Source: Prorocentrum cordatum | Lineage: Eukaryota > Sar > Dinophyceae > Prorocentrales > Prorocentraceae | Direction of reading: 5' to 3' | DNA: 64,000 nucleotides | Assembly: GCA_963575745.1 (NCBI GenBank) | Contig: CAUYUJ010006524.1 | Location: 208,501-272,500 of the forward strand | Part shown: piece by piece, positions 42,066-52,483 of the stretch | Layout: every line of letters begins with the position of its first letter | Position numbering within the stretch: position 1 is the first letter of the stretch | The notes under the pieces: model-generated | The model's input: the letters and a program-made list of their open reading frames with translations, nothing else | Databases searched by the model: none | Told to the model about the DNA's origin: nothing | Made by a program: the position numbers and the translations under genes

Positions 42066-42984
42066 ATCCGCACCACGGAACCTCACTTCAGCAACGCGCT
42101 AAGGGACCGTGAATGGCCATTCGGCACACTCACTCTGACGTTGCTTTTGTCGGCAGGTATCGTGGCTGTTTGCACATCAGGCCATGGCACACCCGCCGTG
42201 TCCAACAACGATACAACATGCTCACGGGCTCCCCGAACATGACCCAATATTGTGCCACAAAGTGCATAGTGCATCTTTTTGTTGACAGGGGTGGCCAGGG
42301 AGAGGGGTTTCTGGTTTGTTGCCCGTCGGGTGTGGGAGGGACATAGATATATGAATGAGGAGCAGTGGTAAACTCCCCCTCAAGGGTAAGAAGGGGTGTT
42401 GGAAGAGGAAGCTCGCTAAACCACCTCCGCCCAGAGGGCTGGTGGGATTCCCTCAACGCTCCCCAACTTGGTATTCCACAAACAGGCGCAAACCCACCAT
42501 GAATCCGTCGGAGCTGCCTCGGGACCCACTTGCCACCGTCTCTTCGGCCGCGCCGGGTATCTGCGCAGGTCCTCCTGGGCGGACTTGCAGATAACTTTAG
42601 GCCATATGTGGAATTTGGGGGAATTGATTGGAACGTTCGTCGGCCGTCTTGGGGCCATCCCGGGCCTTCAGGATGTTTCCTGAATCGTCAATGCGGGATG
42701 CCAATACGTTGAGGAACATATGGTACGCGATAATGATTGCCATTTGGATTGAATCGTCTGCTTGTTAGTGCCCCTGGGGAAGGGAACACATGGAAATTCG
42801 ATTACGACATGTCCCGATTTTCTTTCGATTTTCGCGCCTGAGGAGTGGGCCTCAAGCGGTCACCCAAGGAAGATGGGAGTAGTCTCTAGAGGAAACCCTT
42901 CCGCACATTCCGGCAGGGTCGGCGGGTCGCTCTCGCAGAGATTGCCATCACCGGCACTGTTCCTCCTTGAATTGCTATGGCTGC
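42066..42984. other. No gene recognised
   Basis: Mixed sequence. Frames on both strands are short and motif-free, although composition near 42100-42460 (minus) is fairly balanced. Confidence 0.35.
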
Positions 42985-43280
42985 CTCACGTGTTAGTCTA
43001 GCGTCAGTGTTAGTATTGCTTCCACAGCCGCAAGTACGACTACCACTGGCATTCTCATTGCCACTGCACCTGCTACCCCCATTACGGCCACTTACGATTA
43101 CGATTCCCATTACCGCTAACACTGCCACAATCCCTACTACGACCAACATCCACAACCATCGCATCTACAAACGATTCCACGTTCCATCGCCACCACCACT
43201 GCCACTGCCGCTACCACTACCGCTCCTGATGTCACTGCCACTGCGCTCACCACCATCGCTGTCATTGCCATTCGTGCAGG
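42985..43280. repeat. Degenerate CCACTG/CCATTA hexamer array
   Basis: Words such as CCACTGCCACTGCCGCTACC and CATTGCCACTGCACC repeat about every six bases with substitutions. Translations are Pro/Leu/Ser artefacts. Confidence 0.6.
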
Positions 43281-43428
43281 TTGTGAAGGCGGAGAACCGG
43301 CACGCGACCCAGCAGACGCCTGCGGGTCTGCAGGCGGAAGAGACTCTACGCCAGCTGCAGGGCCTAGCAGGGGACATCGGCGAGCGGCTCAAGGTCAGGC
43401 ACGACGAGTACAACACTTTGAAGAAGTT
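43281..43428 (+). CDS. Candidate internal exon, unidentified
   Basis: Bounded by CATTCGTGCAG on the left and AAGTTTAAG/GTCGGC on the right, both splice-like. The frame reads VVKAENRHATQQTPAGLQAE, then ETLRQLQGLAGDIGERLKVR and HDEYNTLKKFK. Strongly helical, charged and balanced. No family recognised. No matching neighbour exon is identified. Confidence 0.4.
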
Positions 43429-44319
43429 TAAGGTCGGCCGGGCCGAGTGCCAGATAACCCAGGAAAATGCATTGATAATTATTTTCGGTATGATCGAAGT
43501 GGTTACCGAAAGAACGGGGACGAAGGCCGACAGCAGGTCTTGCCCATTTGAACAGGATTCGATGTCGGCCTCGCCGCGGACGTTGTCCACTTGAGACGAA
43601 ATGTCACCGCCCAACAGCGGGCGCCGTCGGTTTTGGACAACATTTGTTATCGGGTATTGTGCCAATTGCCTCCGTACCCAGCTTGGGCGCGCCAATAAAA
43701 ACATTCAGGGAGGCGTCATGCGAGTTTGTGGGTATGGCTTTTGTGCTTTTCCTGTTCTCCTCGGCCCGTCCTGAGGAGCAGCGCCAACTTGGCGGCCCGG
43801 ACAGTTCCTTCAAGTGGGATTGAGGGGACGCTCGCGCGCGAAACTAGCGCGCGAATAGTAGGCAGTGTAAGGTTACATTGTTGGGCAGGTTTGGTTTTGC
43901 CGGCCTTTGTTGGCCAGAAGGCGATGTGGGTGTCGTCCCTTCAAGCCCTCCAGGCTTGAGGATCATGAGTTTTTGTGGGCTCTTGCTTCCCCACGACGCA
44001 CTGCGAAGGGCGGAGTCTCCTCCCGATGTCCGAAGACGATGCTCCGAACAGGATCGAGCACGTTTCGCCTGCCATCGTGCATAATTGGATGTAAGTTTAG
44101 CTCACCTAACATACACACGCAACATATACACATTTAGATATTCATGTACATATGTGTACGCTTGCATATGGATATTTGCCTACGCACACGCACACACACG
44201 CATCGTTACTTCACCTATACATATATCGTTCTGTGTATATCTGCATCGATTCCTCTTCCCATATTTTTGCAAGCCCGGGCAACCCGTCCCCCCCCACCCC
44301 CAAAACCGGACTCCCGGGA
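43429..44319. other. No gene; AT-richer CA/TA stretch at right
   Basis: Mixed to 44080. Then 44095-44260 is rich in ACACAC, CATATA and TACATA words, a decayed dinucleotide or tetranucleotide tract. No convincing frame. Confidence 0.4.
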
Positions 44320-44560
44320 TCTGGGGCTTTGGGACCCTTCGGACGGACCTCGAAGCGGCCCCCCGGGCCTTGCAGGGCGCTTTGCCAAGCCTTCGCAGCA
44401 CACCTAGGGCGATCAGGGGGGTCATCGGAGACATCCCAGAGAACCCCAAGACAGCACAAGAGCGTGCCAAGAAGCCGTCATACCCCGAAAGATCGCTCCA
44501 AAACGTACCAAGAGGCCTCCAAGAGCACCCCCAAGAAGGCCCCAAGAGGGAATAATCATC
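44320..44560. repeat. Degenerate 11 bp array (GGCCCCAAGAG-like), left outer block
   Basis: Loose succession of CCCCAAGAC, GGCCTCCAAGAGC and GGCCCCAAGAGG words, weaker than at 46.7 kb. It is the left outer layer of a nested set of arrays ending at 46140. Confidence 0.45.
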
Positions 44561-44632
44561 GATTTCATGTAGGTTTTTGGTGAATTTCGGGTTCTCTTTT
44601 CGGCTTTCCGACGCTCCAAGACACATGAAGGG

Positions 44633-44870
44633 ATCGGCTCGGTTCGGTTCGGTCCGGTTCTGCAGCCGGGTCGGTTTTGCTTGGCCGGTTCGGTTTGGCA
44701 TCGGTCCGGTTTCGGCCGGTTCGGCTTGGGCCTGCCGCCGGTTCGGTTCGGTTCCGGTTTTCGCGCGGTTGGGTCCGACCGGTTCGATTCGGTTTGAGTG
44801 GCCGCTCCGGTTCGGTTCGGCCCGACTGGTCAGGTGCGACGTTGGGCGCCCCGTCTGCGTAAGCGACGAC
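44633..44870. repeat. GGTTCGGTTC array, left
   Basis: CGGTTCGGTTCGG, CCGGTTCGGTT and GGCCGGTTCGG recur with a 5 bp base period and frequent 10 bp spacing. Confidence 0.75.
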
Positions 44871-44892
44871 CCAGTTTGAAAAAGGGAGGGAG

Positions 44893-45050
44893 GATGGGGG
44901 AGGAGGAGGAGGAGGAGGAGGAGGAGGAGGAGGAGGAGGAGGAGGAGGAGGAGGACGAGGAGGAGGAGGAGGAGGAGGAGGAGGCGGAGGAGGGAGGAGG
45001 AGGACGACGAGGAGGAGGAGGAGGAGGAGGAGGAGGAACGTGGAAGCGTG
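44893..45050. repeat. (GGA)n tract
   Basis: GAG/GGA triplets with rare interruptions (GAC, GCG). Poly-Glu and poly-Ser translations are artefacts. Confidence 0.95.
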
Positions 45051-45059
45051 GAGGCGCGA

Positions 45060-45500
45060 GGCCCTCGGGTGCGACCCCCCTCCGGGTGCGACCCCCCTCG
45101 GGGCTGCGACCCCCCTCGCGGGTGCGACCCCCCTCGCGGGTGCGACCCCCCTCGCGGGTGCGACCCCCCTCGCGGGTGCGACCCCCTCGGGGCTGCGACC
45201 CACCCCCCTCGCGGGTGCGACCCCCCTCGCGGGTGCGACCCCCCTCGCGGGTGCGACCCCCCTGCGACGACCCCCTCGCGGGTGCGACCCCCCTCGCGGG
45301 TGCGACCCCCCTCGCGGGTGCGACCCCCCTCGGGGCTGCAACCCCCCTCGCGGGTGCGACCCCCCTCGCGGGTGCGACCCCCCTCGCGGGTGCGACCCCC
45401 CTCGCGGGTGCGACCCCCCTCGGGGCTGCGACCCCCCTCGCGGGTGCGACCCCCCTCGGGGCTGCGACCCCCCTCGGGGCTGCGACCCCCCTCGGGTCCT
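45060..45500. repeat. 18 bp tandem array, about 24 units
   Basis: Unit GGGTGCGACCCCCCTCGC, with a variant containing GGGGCTGCGACCCCCCTC. Very homogeneous, so young or homogenised. Frames encode Pro/Arg/Ala repeats on both strands and are artefacts. Confidence 0.95.
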
Positions 45501-45625
45501 GGGGTCTTGGGGTCCCGGGGGTCCAGGGGGGTCCTGGGGTCCTGGGGGTCATCGGGGTCGATTCGGGAGGTTCTGGGGTCATCGGGGTCCCGGAGTCCTG
45601 GGGGTCATCGGGGTCCTGGGGTCTG
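45500..45625. repeat. GGGGTCCTGGGGTC short-period array
   Basis: GGTCCTGGGGTC and GGGGTCATCGGGGTC words repeat every 9-13 bases. Confidence 0.75.
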
Positions 45626-45639
45626 GACCGGAGGGGAAA

Positions 45640-45835
45640 GGGGTTCGGTTCGGTTCCCGTCGGTTCGGTTCAGGGGCCGCTCGGTTCCGGTGGTTCGGTT
45701 CCGGTTTTGGTTCGGTTCGGTTCTCGCCGGTTCGGTTCTGAATGAATTCGGTTTGGTCCGGTTCGGTTTTCTACGTTCCTGGTTTTGGACTGGTTCGGTC
45801 CGGTTCGGTCACGGTTCTCGGTTCTCGGCTCGGTG
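45640..45835. repeat. GGTTCGGTTC array, right
   Basis: Same words and same orientation as 44633-44870, on the other side of the GGA and 18 bp arrays. Confidence 0.75.
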
Positions 45836-45859
45836 CGGCCCCTTCATGAAGACAGCGGT

Positions 45860-46140
45860 TTTCTGGGCGTCCGAAGTCGCCTGGGAGGCTTCAAAATCGC
45901 CCCGCAGCCATCCGAAAGGGCTTCCAGGCAGTCCAAGAGAGCCCCAAAACGGCACAACAGGGGTCCAAAATGGCCCTAAGAGAGCCCCATGGCGGCCCAA
46001 GATGGCCCCAAGATACCCTCCGAAGCAATCCAAATCGTGACCGGGGCGTTCAGGGAGACTGCGGTTAGAGGCAGGTTGGCCTTAGGAAGCCCCAGAGGCC
46101 CCTAGAACACGCCCAGGAGGCCTCCAGAAGCCTCCGCAAA
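45860..46140. repeat. Degenerate 11 bp array, right outer block
   Basis: CCAAGAGAGCCCC, CCAAAATGGCCC, GGCCCAAGATGGCCCCAAG and GGCCCCTAG words at intervals near 11. Mirrors the left outer block at 44320-44560 in order but not in orientation. Confidence 0.5.
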
Positions 46141-46399
46141 AAGAGCTGAGGAGGATGGGGAGGATACCCAGGGTATGGCGAGAATGAGGAAAAATAAGCA
46201 TGGAGGAGGGATAACGAACAGCATTATTATAACGTCGATGCCAGAAATGGCAGCAAGGAGTTATCGCAAAATTGTCCGCTTGACCTTCCTGCTATTTCCG
46301 CCTGCATACCAATCTTCAAGGACCAAGGTGCATGGCGCGAAGCGCCACTGCAGTCTTGTATACATACATATAAATATATACAACGGGGTAGGCGCTCCA
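46141..46399. other. Nothing recognised
   Basis: AT-richer sequence with a short TATACATACATATAAATATA patch near 46360. Confidence 0.4.
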
Positions 46400-46960
46400 G
46401 GGGCCCAACTCAGCGATGTCAGGCCTCCATGGGGGGACCAGGGCCTCGGGAGCGTTTCCAAAGAGCGACAAGACGGGTCAAGGGGACCTCCATGCGGCTC
46501 GCAGGGCCGCCAAGACGGCAGCATGTTGCGTCCAGGCGGCTCCAGACAGCCCAAGACTGTTCGACAAGGTCCCCAAGGCTCGCAAAAGGCTTCCAAAAGG
46601 CTACCAGGAGGTCAAAAGCCACAAACAAACTAAGGATAACCATGGCAATTTTGAAGAGTCCGCTTTTCCACTTCCGAGGAGCCTGTGAGACATCGGGATC
46701 GTCTAGAGATGGCCCGGAGGGCCCACAGAGACGCCCAAAGAGGCTTCCAAGAGGTCCCGGAGAGGTCCCAGGAAGCTCCAGAGATGCCTCCAACAGGCTC
46801 CACAAGCCCCCAAGAGGCCTCGAGAGGGCCCATGGATATCTGGAGACGATCCGGAGAGGCCCCCAAGATGCTCCAAGAGGCCCCAAGAGACCGACCCCCA
46901 AGACGCCCCCTGCATGCTCTTGCGAGGCTCCCTAGAGACCGCCAGGAAGCCACACATTCT
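46400..46960. repeat. Degenerate 11 bp array, clearest block
   Basis: From about 46690 the sequence can be cut into words of 10-12 bases: GGCCCACAGAG, ACGCCCAAAGAG, GCTTCCAAGAG, GTCCCGGAGAG, GCCTCCAACAG, GCCCCAAGAG. The consensus is close to GGCCCCAAGAG. The left half is looser. Confidence 0.65.
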
Positions 46961-47217
46961 TCGCGAATTTCTGGGGCGCAACATCCGAATATAGCTCTTC
47001 ATCATTACACTCCTCGCCGCCCTCGTCGTCATCCAGATGTTCCCAGAGCGGCTTCCGGGAGCATTTTCTCCCCCATCCTTCCTCCTCCCATACCGTTCAA
47101 AGACACCCCCAAGAGGCCTCCCGCGGGGCCATCCGAGACTCCCAAGCCGCCTGACACATGCCATTCAGAGGCTCCCCAGAGACTGCCAGGAAGCCACTCG
47201 AAGATCGACCCCCCCAT
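46961..47217. other. Continuation of 11 bp words, broken
   Basis: CCCCAAGAGGCC, GAGGCTCCCCAGAGACTGCC and similar words at 47105-47200 extend the array after a unique stretch at 46955-47095. Confidence 0.45.
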
Positions 47218-47335
47218 CCCTCCTCCTCCTCCTCCTCCTCCTCCTCCTCCTTCTCCTCCTCCTCCCTCTCCTCCTCCTCCTCCTCCTGCTCCTCCTCCTC
47301 CTCCTCCTCCTCGTTCTCCTCCTCCTGCTTCTCCC
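47218..47335. repeat. (CTC)n tract
   Basis: CTCCTCCTC triplets with CTT, CCT and GTT interruptions. Confidence 0.95.
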
Positions 47336-47513
47336 TTGCTGCTTCTCCTCCGCCTCCTGGGACCCGGGGGGGGGGCAGGGGGACCCTGGCGGTCCAGGAC
47401 GGCCGGCGGTCCAGGGAAGGGGCGCTTCCAGGGAAGAGGGGGTCGTGGCTCGCGGAGAGGGGGGCCGGGAGCCCGATGGGTCTCGGCTCTCCCGCATCCC
47501 GCCTCCTTCGGCT
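47336..47513. other. GC-rich spacer
   Basis: G runs and CCGGCGG words. No gene. Confidence 0.5.
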
Positions 47514-47580
47514 AGACTTGGGTCGGTCATGTCCCTCTACAGGAGGAGTATTCAAAACATGTTTCAAAGATTACACCAGG
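47514..47580. mobile_element. R3 element, left-end fragment
   Basis: GTCGGTCATGTCCCTCTACA, then GGAGGAGTATTCAAAACATG, matches the left ends of the full R3 copies. No matching right end follows in the expected 150 bases. Confidence 0.55.
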
Positions 47581-47599
47581 GAGAGAACCCAATCAGTGG

Positions 47600-47820
47600 A
47601 AGGTTTGATGAGATCGATGGTGAGCTCGATCGAGTGAGATAATAACTAGTGAGATCGATCATGAGATCGATGATGAATCGTGGGGTCGATAAAGAGATCG
47701 ATAAGGAGATCGACCGGGAACCCGGGAACCTGGGAACCCAGAACCCACCAACATCAGCCCGGAACCGATGACCGGGAACCCGGGAGCCCGGAACTGGGAA
47801 CATTTGAACCCAGTTTGCTG
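47600..47820. repeat. Two 10 bp-type arrays (GAGATCGAT and GGGAACCCG words)
   Basis: GAGATCGATGGTGAG, GAGATCGATCAT and GAGATCGATAAG run to about 47730. Then GGGAACCCGGGAACCTGGG and GGGAACCCGGGAGCCCGG. Both repeat about every 10 bases. Confidence 0.65.
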
Positions 47821-47906
47821 CCAAAATCGGCGGGATTGTTTCGCCAAATTTTTCAATTTCCGCTAGGACCCCCTCAGTGCAAGCATTGATTGGAGAACAA
47901 TACTTT

Positions 47907-48060
47907 TCGGGCATGCCCCTCTGCAGGAGGAATAGTCAAACATAATTTTGAAAATAGTATGAGAGGATGTTTCGACTATGCTTTTTGCCATGCTTGTATA
48001 TTGCTTGATCATTTTTCAATTTTACCTTTCAAAGTCCGCCTGTAGGAGGACCTGCCCGAC
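47907..48060. mobile_element. MITE-like element, family R3
   Basis: Left TCGGGCATGCCCCTCTGCAG; right, on the other strand, TCGGGCAGGTCCTCCTACAG. AT-rich interior, 154 bases, same layout as 19422-19572. Confidence 0.7.
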
Positions 48061-48495
48061 CTAAAACTGACAAACAAGTGATCTTTCGCCGGAGTGATCT
48101 CTGGTGCTGGCCCACCGGGGACCCCCGATCGCCGAGCGCGGTGCGATGGTAGCATCTTGCGCGCTTGTGTTTGGTCTTCCGCGGCCCCCAGACGGCCGCG
48201 CACCAAATGTCACTCTTACCCAGGGTCACTCCTTCGTGTAGCCGAGCATCCTGCCCCCGACCAACGGTCTCGTCCAGTATTGAATCGAGGCCACGAAGTA
48301 TTGTCCAGTGCGTTAGTGCGTAGCCACCAGGTATCCTCCAGTACGATGTCGACGATGATGATTCGAAATCTGAGGAGGATGATCATTATCGCTAGAAGCG
48401 GTCGTTTGATTCGCCTCTCAGTGGAGAGTCGAGAGCAGTATTCCAGATGGCCCGAGAGATCTCTCTGGGAACATCCGGGCGACGACGGCGACGAC
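48061..48495. other. No gene recognised
   Basis: Mixed sequence. CCAGTGCGTTAGTGCGTAGCC and CCAGTACGATG words suggest a small local repeat. Confidence 0.4.
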
Positions 48496-48499
48496 GACA

Positions 48500-48758
48500 T
48501 TGTTTCCGATGGTGATGATGATGTTGGTAATGATGTTGATGATGATGGTGATGATGAGTTTGATGAGGAAGAGGATGAGGAGAATAATGGTGATGACGAT
48601 GATGATGATGATAATGATGATAATGATGATGGTGGTGGTGGTGATGGTGATGGTGACGATGTTGGTGGTGATGATGATGATTATGTGGCCCATGGTGTCC
48701 ATGACAGTGATCATGATGATGATGATAATAATGATGATGATAATGATGGTGGTGGTAG

Positions 48759-48792
<34 letters not shown>

Positions 48793-48850
48793 GGTGATGA
48801 TGATGATGATGAGGAGGAGGAGGAGGAGGACGACTACGATGATGACAACG
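48500..48850. repeat. (GAT)n block
   Basis: GATGATGAT with GGT interruptions, then GAGGAGGAG at the right end. The other frames read poly-Asp or poly-Met. Confidence 0.95.
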
Positions 48851-48959
48851 GTTTGTTGCGATGCGGATGAGAATGGTGACGGTGACGATGACGTGATGAT
48901 TTTAATCATGACAATGGAGATGCCTCTGTCTCCTTCTGCTACTCGATCCGGCGACCGCG

Positions 48960-49340
48960 CTCGCTTTGGGAACCGCCGCCCCAAACTGGCGCCTCGAACC
49001 TCCATGGCGGGACAGCTTCCGCGGGGATCTTCCAAAATGGCCCAAAGACGGCCCCAGTTGGCCTCAAGGCGGCCCTCGAGGTTGCAGAGATGGACACAGG
49101 TGGTCCTAATTTGGCTCCAAGGGGCTTCCAAGATCGCCCCAAGACGCGATCGATGGGCCTGTGAGGCTCCAGATCTCCTCCAGACGGCCCAGGAGGTCCC
49201 GAGAAGGTCCGAGAGGGCCCCCACAGAATGTTCACCCATATTCCAGAAACCCTCTCCTTAGAACCCCCCAAAACGCCTCCAAGAGGCCTCCCGAATTGCG
49301 CAGACGGCCGGATGTTCTCTGAGGCCTCTCCCGGAACATT
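48960..49340. repeat. Degenerate 11 bp array
   Basis: CCAAAATGGCCCAAAGACGG, GGCTCCAAGGGG, CTTCCAAGATCGCCCCAAG, AGACGGCCCAGGAGGTC and CCTCCAAGAGGCCTCC. It sits between two GAT blocks. Confidence 0.55.
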
Positions 49341-50125
49341 TGGCCGACGATGACGAAGACGACGACGACGATAGCGATGTCCATTCTGTTGACGACGCGG
49401 ATTTTGATGGGTAGGACGATGACGGTGACGACGTGCACGATTAGTGTAGCGGTGTTACCGATGAGGGTGATGATCATGAGAGTGAGGAGGAGGAGGCAGA
49501 TGATGATGATGATGCTGATGATGCTGATGCTGATGCTGATGCTGATGTCGATGCTGATGCTGATGATGATTATGATGCTGATCATGATAATGTTGATGCT
49601 GATCTGTATGTGGGTGTTGATGATGATGATGCTGATGCCGGTGTTGATGCTGATGCTGCCGATGATGACGATGGTGGTGATGATGATGATGGTGGGGATG
49701 ACCATGGCAAAGATGATTTGGATAAGGATGGGTACGGGCATGACGATGACGGCCCGCGCGATGTCGACCATGAGGATGTTGGTGATGACGATGTTGGTGA
49801 TGACGACTACAGTGGTGATGATGATGACGACGATGGCGATGATGAGGATAATGATGGATTATGGTGATGGAAATGATCAGGATGATAATGGATGAGGTGA
49901 TGGTTATGGTGATGATGATGAAAATGAAGCTGATAATGTTGATGATGATGGAAATGATGGTGATGGTGATGGTGATGAAGATGCTGGTGATGGTAGTGAA
50001 GATGATCAGTATGGCGACCATGGCAATGATTATGCTGATGCCGATGACGACGACGGCGACGATGCTGAAGATAATGCGTTCAGGAGGATTGTGCAGATGA
50101 TGACGGCGAGGGGACGGCAGTGGTG
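49341..50125. repeat. (GAT)n / GATGCT block
   Basis: Long, interrupted GATGATGCTGATGCT and GATGGTGATGAT runs. Low complexity throughout; the Met/Ile/His-rich frames are artefacts. Confidence 0.9.
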
Positions 50126-50321
50126 ACGATCACGATCATAAGAATGTTGATGAGTCATACTCAGTGGGCTTCTCGATCCAGCGGCCGCACTTGCTTTTGC
50201 AACCGTCCCACGGTTTGCGCCAGAACTTGCACGCGCGAGGAGTGCGCGCGGTGGTTCTAGTATACAGTTAGGTATGAACGCATATGTATACACATATCCA
50301 TACATGTAGTGCACAACAATG
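50126..50321. other. Nothing recognised
   Basis: Mixed sequence leading into a CATATGTATACACATA patch. Confidence 0.4.
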
Positions 50322-50495
50322 TACATATATGTGTATGTGCGTATGTATGTATGTTTGTTTGTTTGTTTGATTGTATGTTTATATGTACGTATCTATGCAT
50401 GTATGTATGTATGTATGTATGTATGTATATATGTATATATGTATGTATGCTTGTATGACATGTATGTATGTATGTATATATGTAAAGATATGTAT
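50322..50495. repeat. (GTAT)n microsatellite
   Basis: TGTATGTATGTATG with GTTT and TATA interruptions. Confidence 0.95.
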
Positions 50496-51236
50496 ATGTC
50501 CAGTTTGAGGTGCGGAAAATTTGGCGTGTGGCCTAGTCCCAGGGAGGTGGCCCAGCTTCTGGGCTCATGAGCGGCTTGCGCCATACTCAGGCTCCCCAGG
50601 GAGAGCAACAGAGGCGTTTCGAGGCACCACCTGGCACATCCACCGAGCACGCACGCGCTCGCACGCATGAGCTGTGGGAGCGTGAACGGACGCTTCGCTT
50701 GCAACTCTCGTGTTGGTCTTCGACCAGGGGGGGCGTTCGGGCGCTCGGGCGGAAGGCCTCAGGGAGGCACATGTTTGCGCGTTCCGAGATCGGCCCTTTC
50801 ATGGGATCATATGGCCATCGGCCGTCAAGATCAGGCCAGGGACCGTCAGAGCCGACGGGGGGGGGCAGGCGTGGCTGGCGACGGGCAGGCTCAGATTGAG
50901 CAGTCGGTGCAGGGTCGTCGATGGACCGAGACGAACGCACGTGCTCCAGTATTCGTCTTGTGTTGCCCTTGAAGCAGGCGGGCTCAGATACGGAAGAAGA
51001 GGGAGGCCTTGCGTACATTTGTCGTCGGAATCTCCACTGGTAGCCTGCTTACGCCGTATAGTGGCGCTTTTCCGACGGCAGGGCTTTTTCTGCACAGCGA
51101 TCGCGAGAGGCAGCCTTCGTCGCACGAAGGTCAGGACATCCCGCAGCAAAACAGCCCGACGCAACCGAAGCGGCAAGCGCACATGAGAGCGAGAAGAGGA
51201 ACGGGAAGGACGAGAAGGGCATACAGTAAACCCGCA
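50496..51236. other. No gene recognised
   Basis: GC-rich frames open on both strands, Arg/Pro/Ser-rich, no motif. Confidence 0.4.
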
Positions 51237-51390
51237 TAGTAAGGATGGGCAACCTTCCCAAGGGTACCCTTGCGTCCTTGCCTCTTCGGTCCATCCTCGG
51301 CCACTTTCGTTGGCCGCGCCCCGCTCGAAAAGCTTCGAAATGGGCGCCCACTGCCCACGCATCCTCATCGCGCATCCTCACTATACGGGT
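51237..51390 (-). repeat. Dispersed repeat R2, second copy
   Basis: The reverse complement of 16430-16590 with about 25-30% divergence by eye. GGGTACCCTTGCGTCCTTGC corresponds to GGCAAGGATGCAAGGGTACC. The plus frame here reads LPKGTLASLPLRSILGHFRW. Confidence 0.65.
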
Positions 51391-51964
51391 TGACTGTAGA
51401 TCGCGCGCGCGCAGTTGTCATCGCACGTGCGCGCGGGTTCGGACCAGGCTTCTTACGAGATGCACGACGCAGCACGTGCGGTGCATGCGTCCTGCAGGGG
51501 CGGCTATACCCCCCCCCACGCGCCAGCATCCCTCGCAGGACACCAGCGGCACAAGCCAGAAACAACAAAGAACACAACACATATCGCAGGACACCAGCGA
51601 GTGTGTGTGTGTGATTGTGCATACCGATGGGCGCATGCAGGGAGGAGGAAGGAGGCGCTGTTTTTGCCACAGAAGGGAGCACGGGACACACGAGAGAGAC
51701 ACGGATGTTTCATCCATGACTTGGGCGCAGCAGTTTCGCATGCACGTCCACCTTCTCCACGCCGCGGGGGCCTCTTATTGAGGCCATTGGGGCCTCTTGT
51801 GATTTAGAAAGTTGGAAGTAATCAGGAGTACTCAAGAACTTCCAGAATCCTTGATAATCGTACTTGCTGTTAGCATGGATGCTCGCACATGTTCCACACA
51901 CTGCGCAAAATATGTCGGAGCACATGCCCCAGCGATCCTCCAAGAGCCAGGACAAACACTTAGT
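51391..51964. other. No gene recognised
   Basis: GCAGGACACCAGCG(G/A) is repeated at 51536 and 51585, with a short (GT)n patch at 51601. Otherwise unstructured. Confidence 0.4.
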
Positions 51965-52090
51965 AGGAATGGCCCCGCTCCCTCCTCCCCCTCCCTTCTT
52001 TCCCCCTCCTCCCCTTCCTACTCCTTCGCACTTTCCCCCTCCTCCTCCTCCTCCTCCTTCTCCTCCTCCTCCTCATCCTCCTCCTCGTCG
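51965..52090. repeat. (CCT)n-rich tract
   Basis: C/T-rich CCTCCTCCT runs. Confidence 0.9.
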
Positions 52091-52095
52091 TCTCT

Positions 52096-52116
52096 CCGTA
52101 GCCACTTTTGCTCGGG
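52096..52116 (+). other. Possible relic of the dinoflagellate spliced leader
   Basis: CCGTAGCCACTTTTGCTCGG followed by G matches the DinoSL sequence (CCGTAGCCATTTTGGCTCAA followed by G) at 17 of 21 positions, with the first nine identical. Relic leaders are known in dinoflagellate genes that re-entered the genome from trans-spliced mRNA. Chance is not excluded. Confidence 0.3.
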
Positions 52117-52483
52117 GGTCATAAGGACGTTCGCGGCCGCGCCACTAGGTCCGCCATGTCCAATCCTTGTGGTGCCGCCGGGTTTGTGCCCTTCTGTATA
52201 TCTCGCTTACAGGTTGTGATCGATTCGTACCGTCCCTAGTCGTGTGGTTTATCGTCAGGAGATGCCAAGGCTGCCAACTGCATTCGACTCTCGGCGTCCT
52301 CAGGCTGCCGGGGAAACTGACCAAACATAATGCGAGGCGTTCTGCATCAGAGACACTTGCCCCGTGCTCACTTGTGTGCCGGCTCGGAGCAAAACATGCT
52401 GCTAGGCGGTGTCGCCTCATCGTTTGACCCAAACTCTGTTCGCAGAGTTGTTGACTTGGCACAAGCCGCTCGACTCCAGCTCC
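52117..52483. other. Nothing recognised
   Basis: Unique-looking mixed sequence between two pyrimidine tracts. Confidence 0.4.

Noticed and set aside
44798-46040. Long frames with Pro/Arg/Ala repeats on both strands
   Set aside because: They follow the 18 bp array and GGA tract; both strands are open for compositional reasons.
48418-49895. Ile/Thr-, Met- and Asp-rich frames at 48.4-49.9 kb on both strands
   Set aside because: GAT microsatellite translations.
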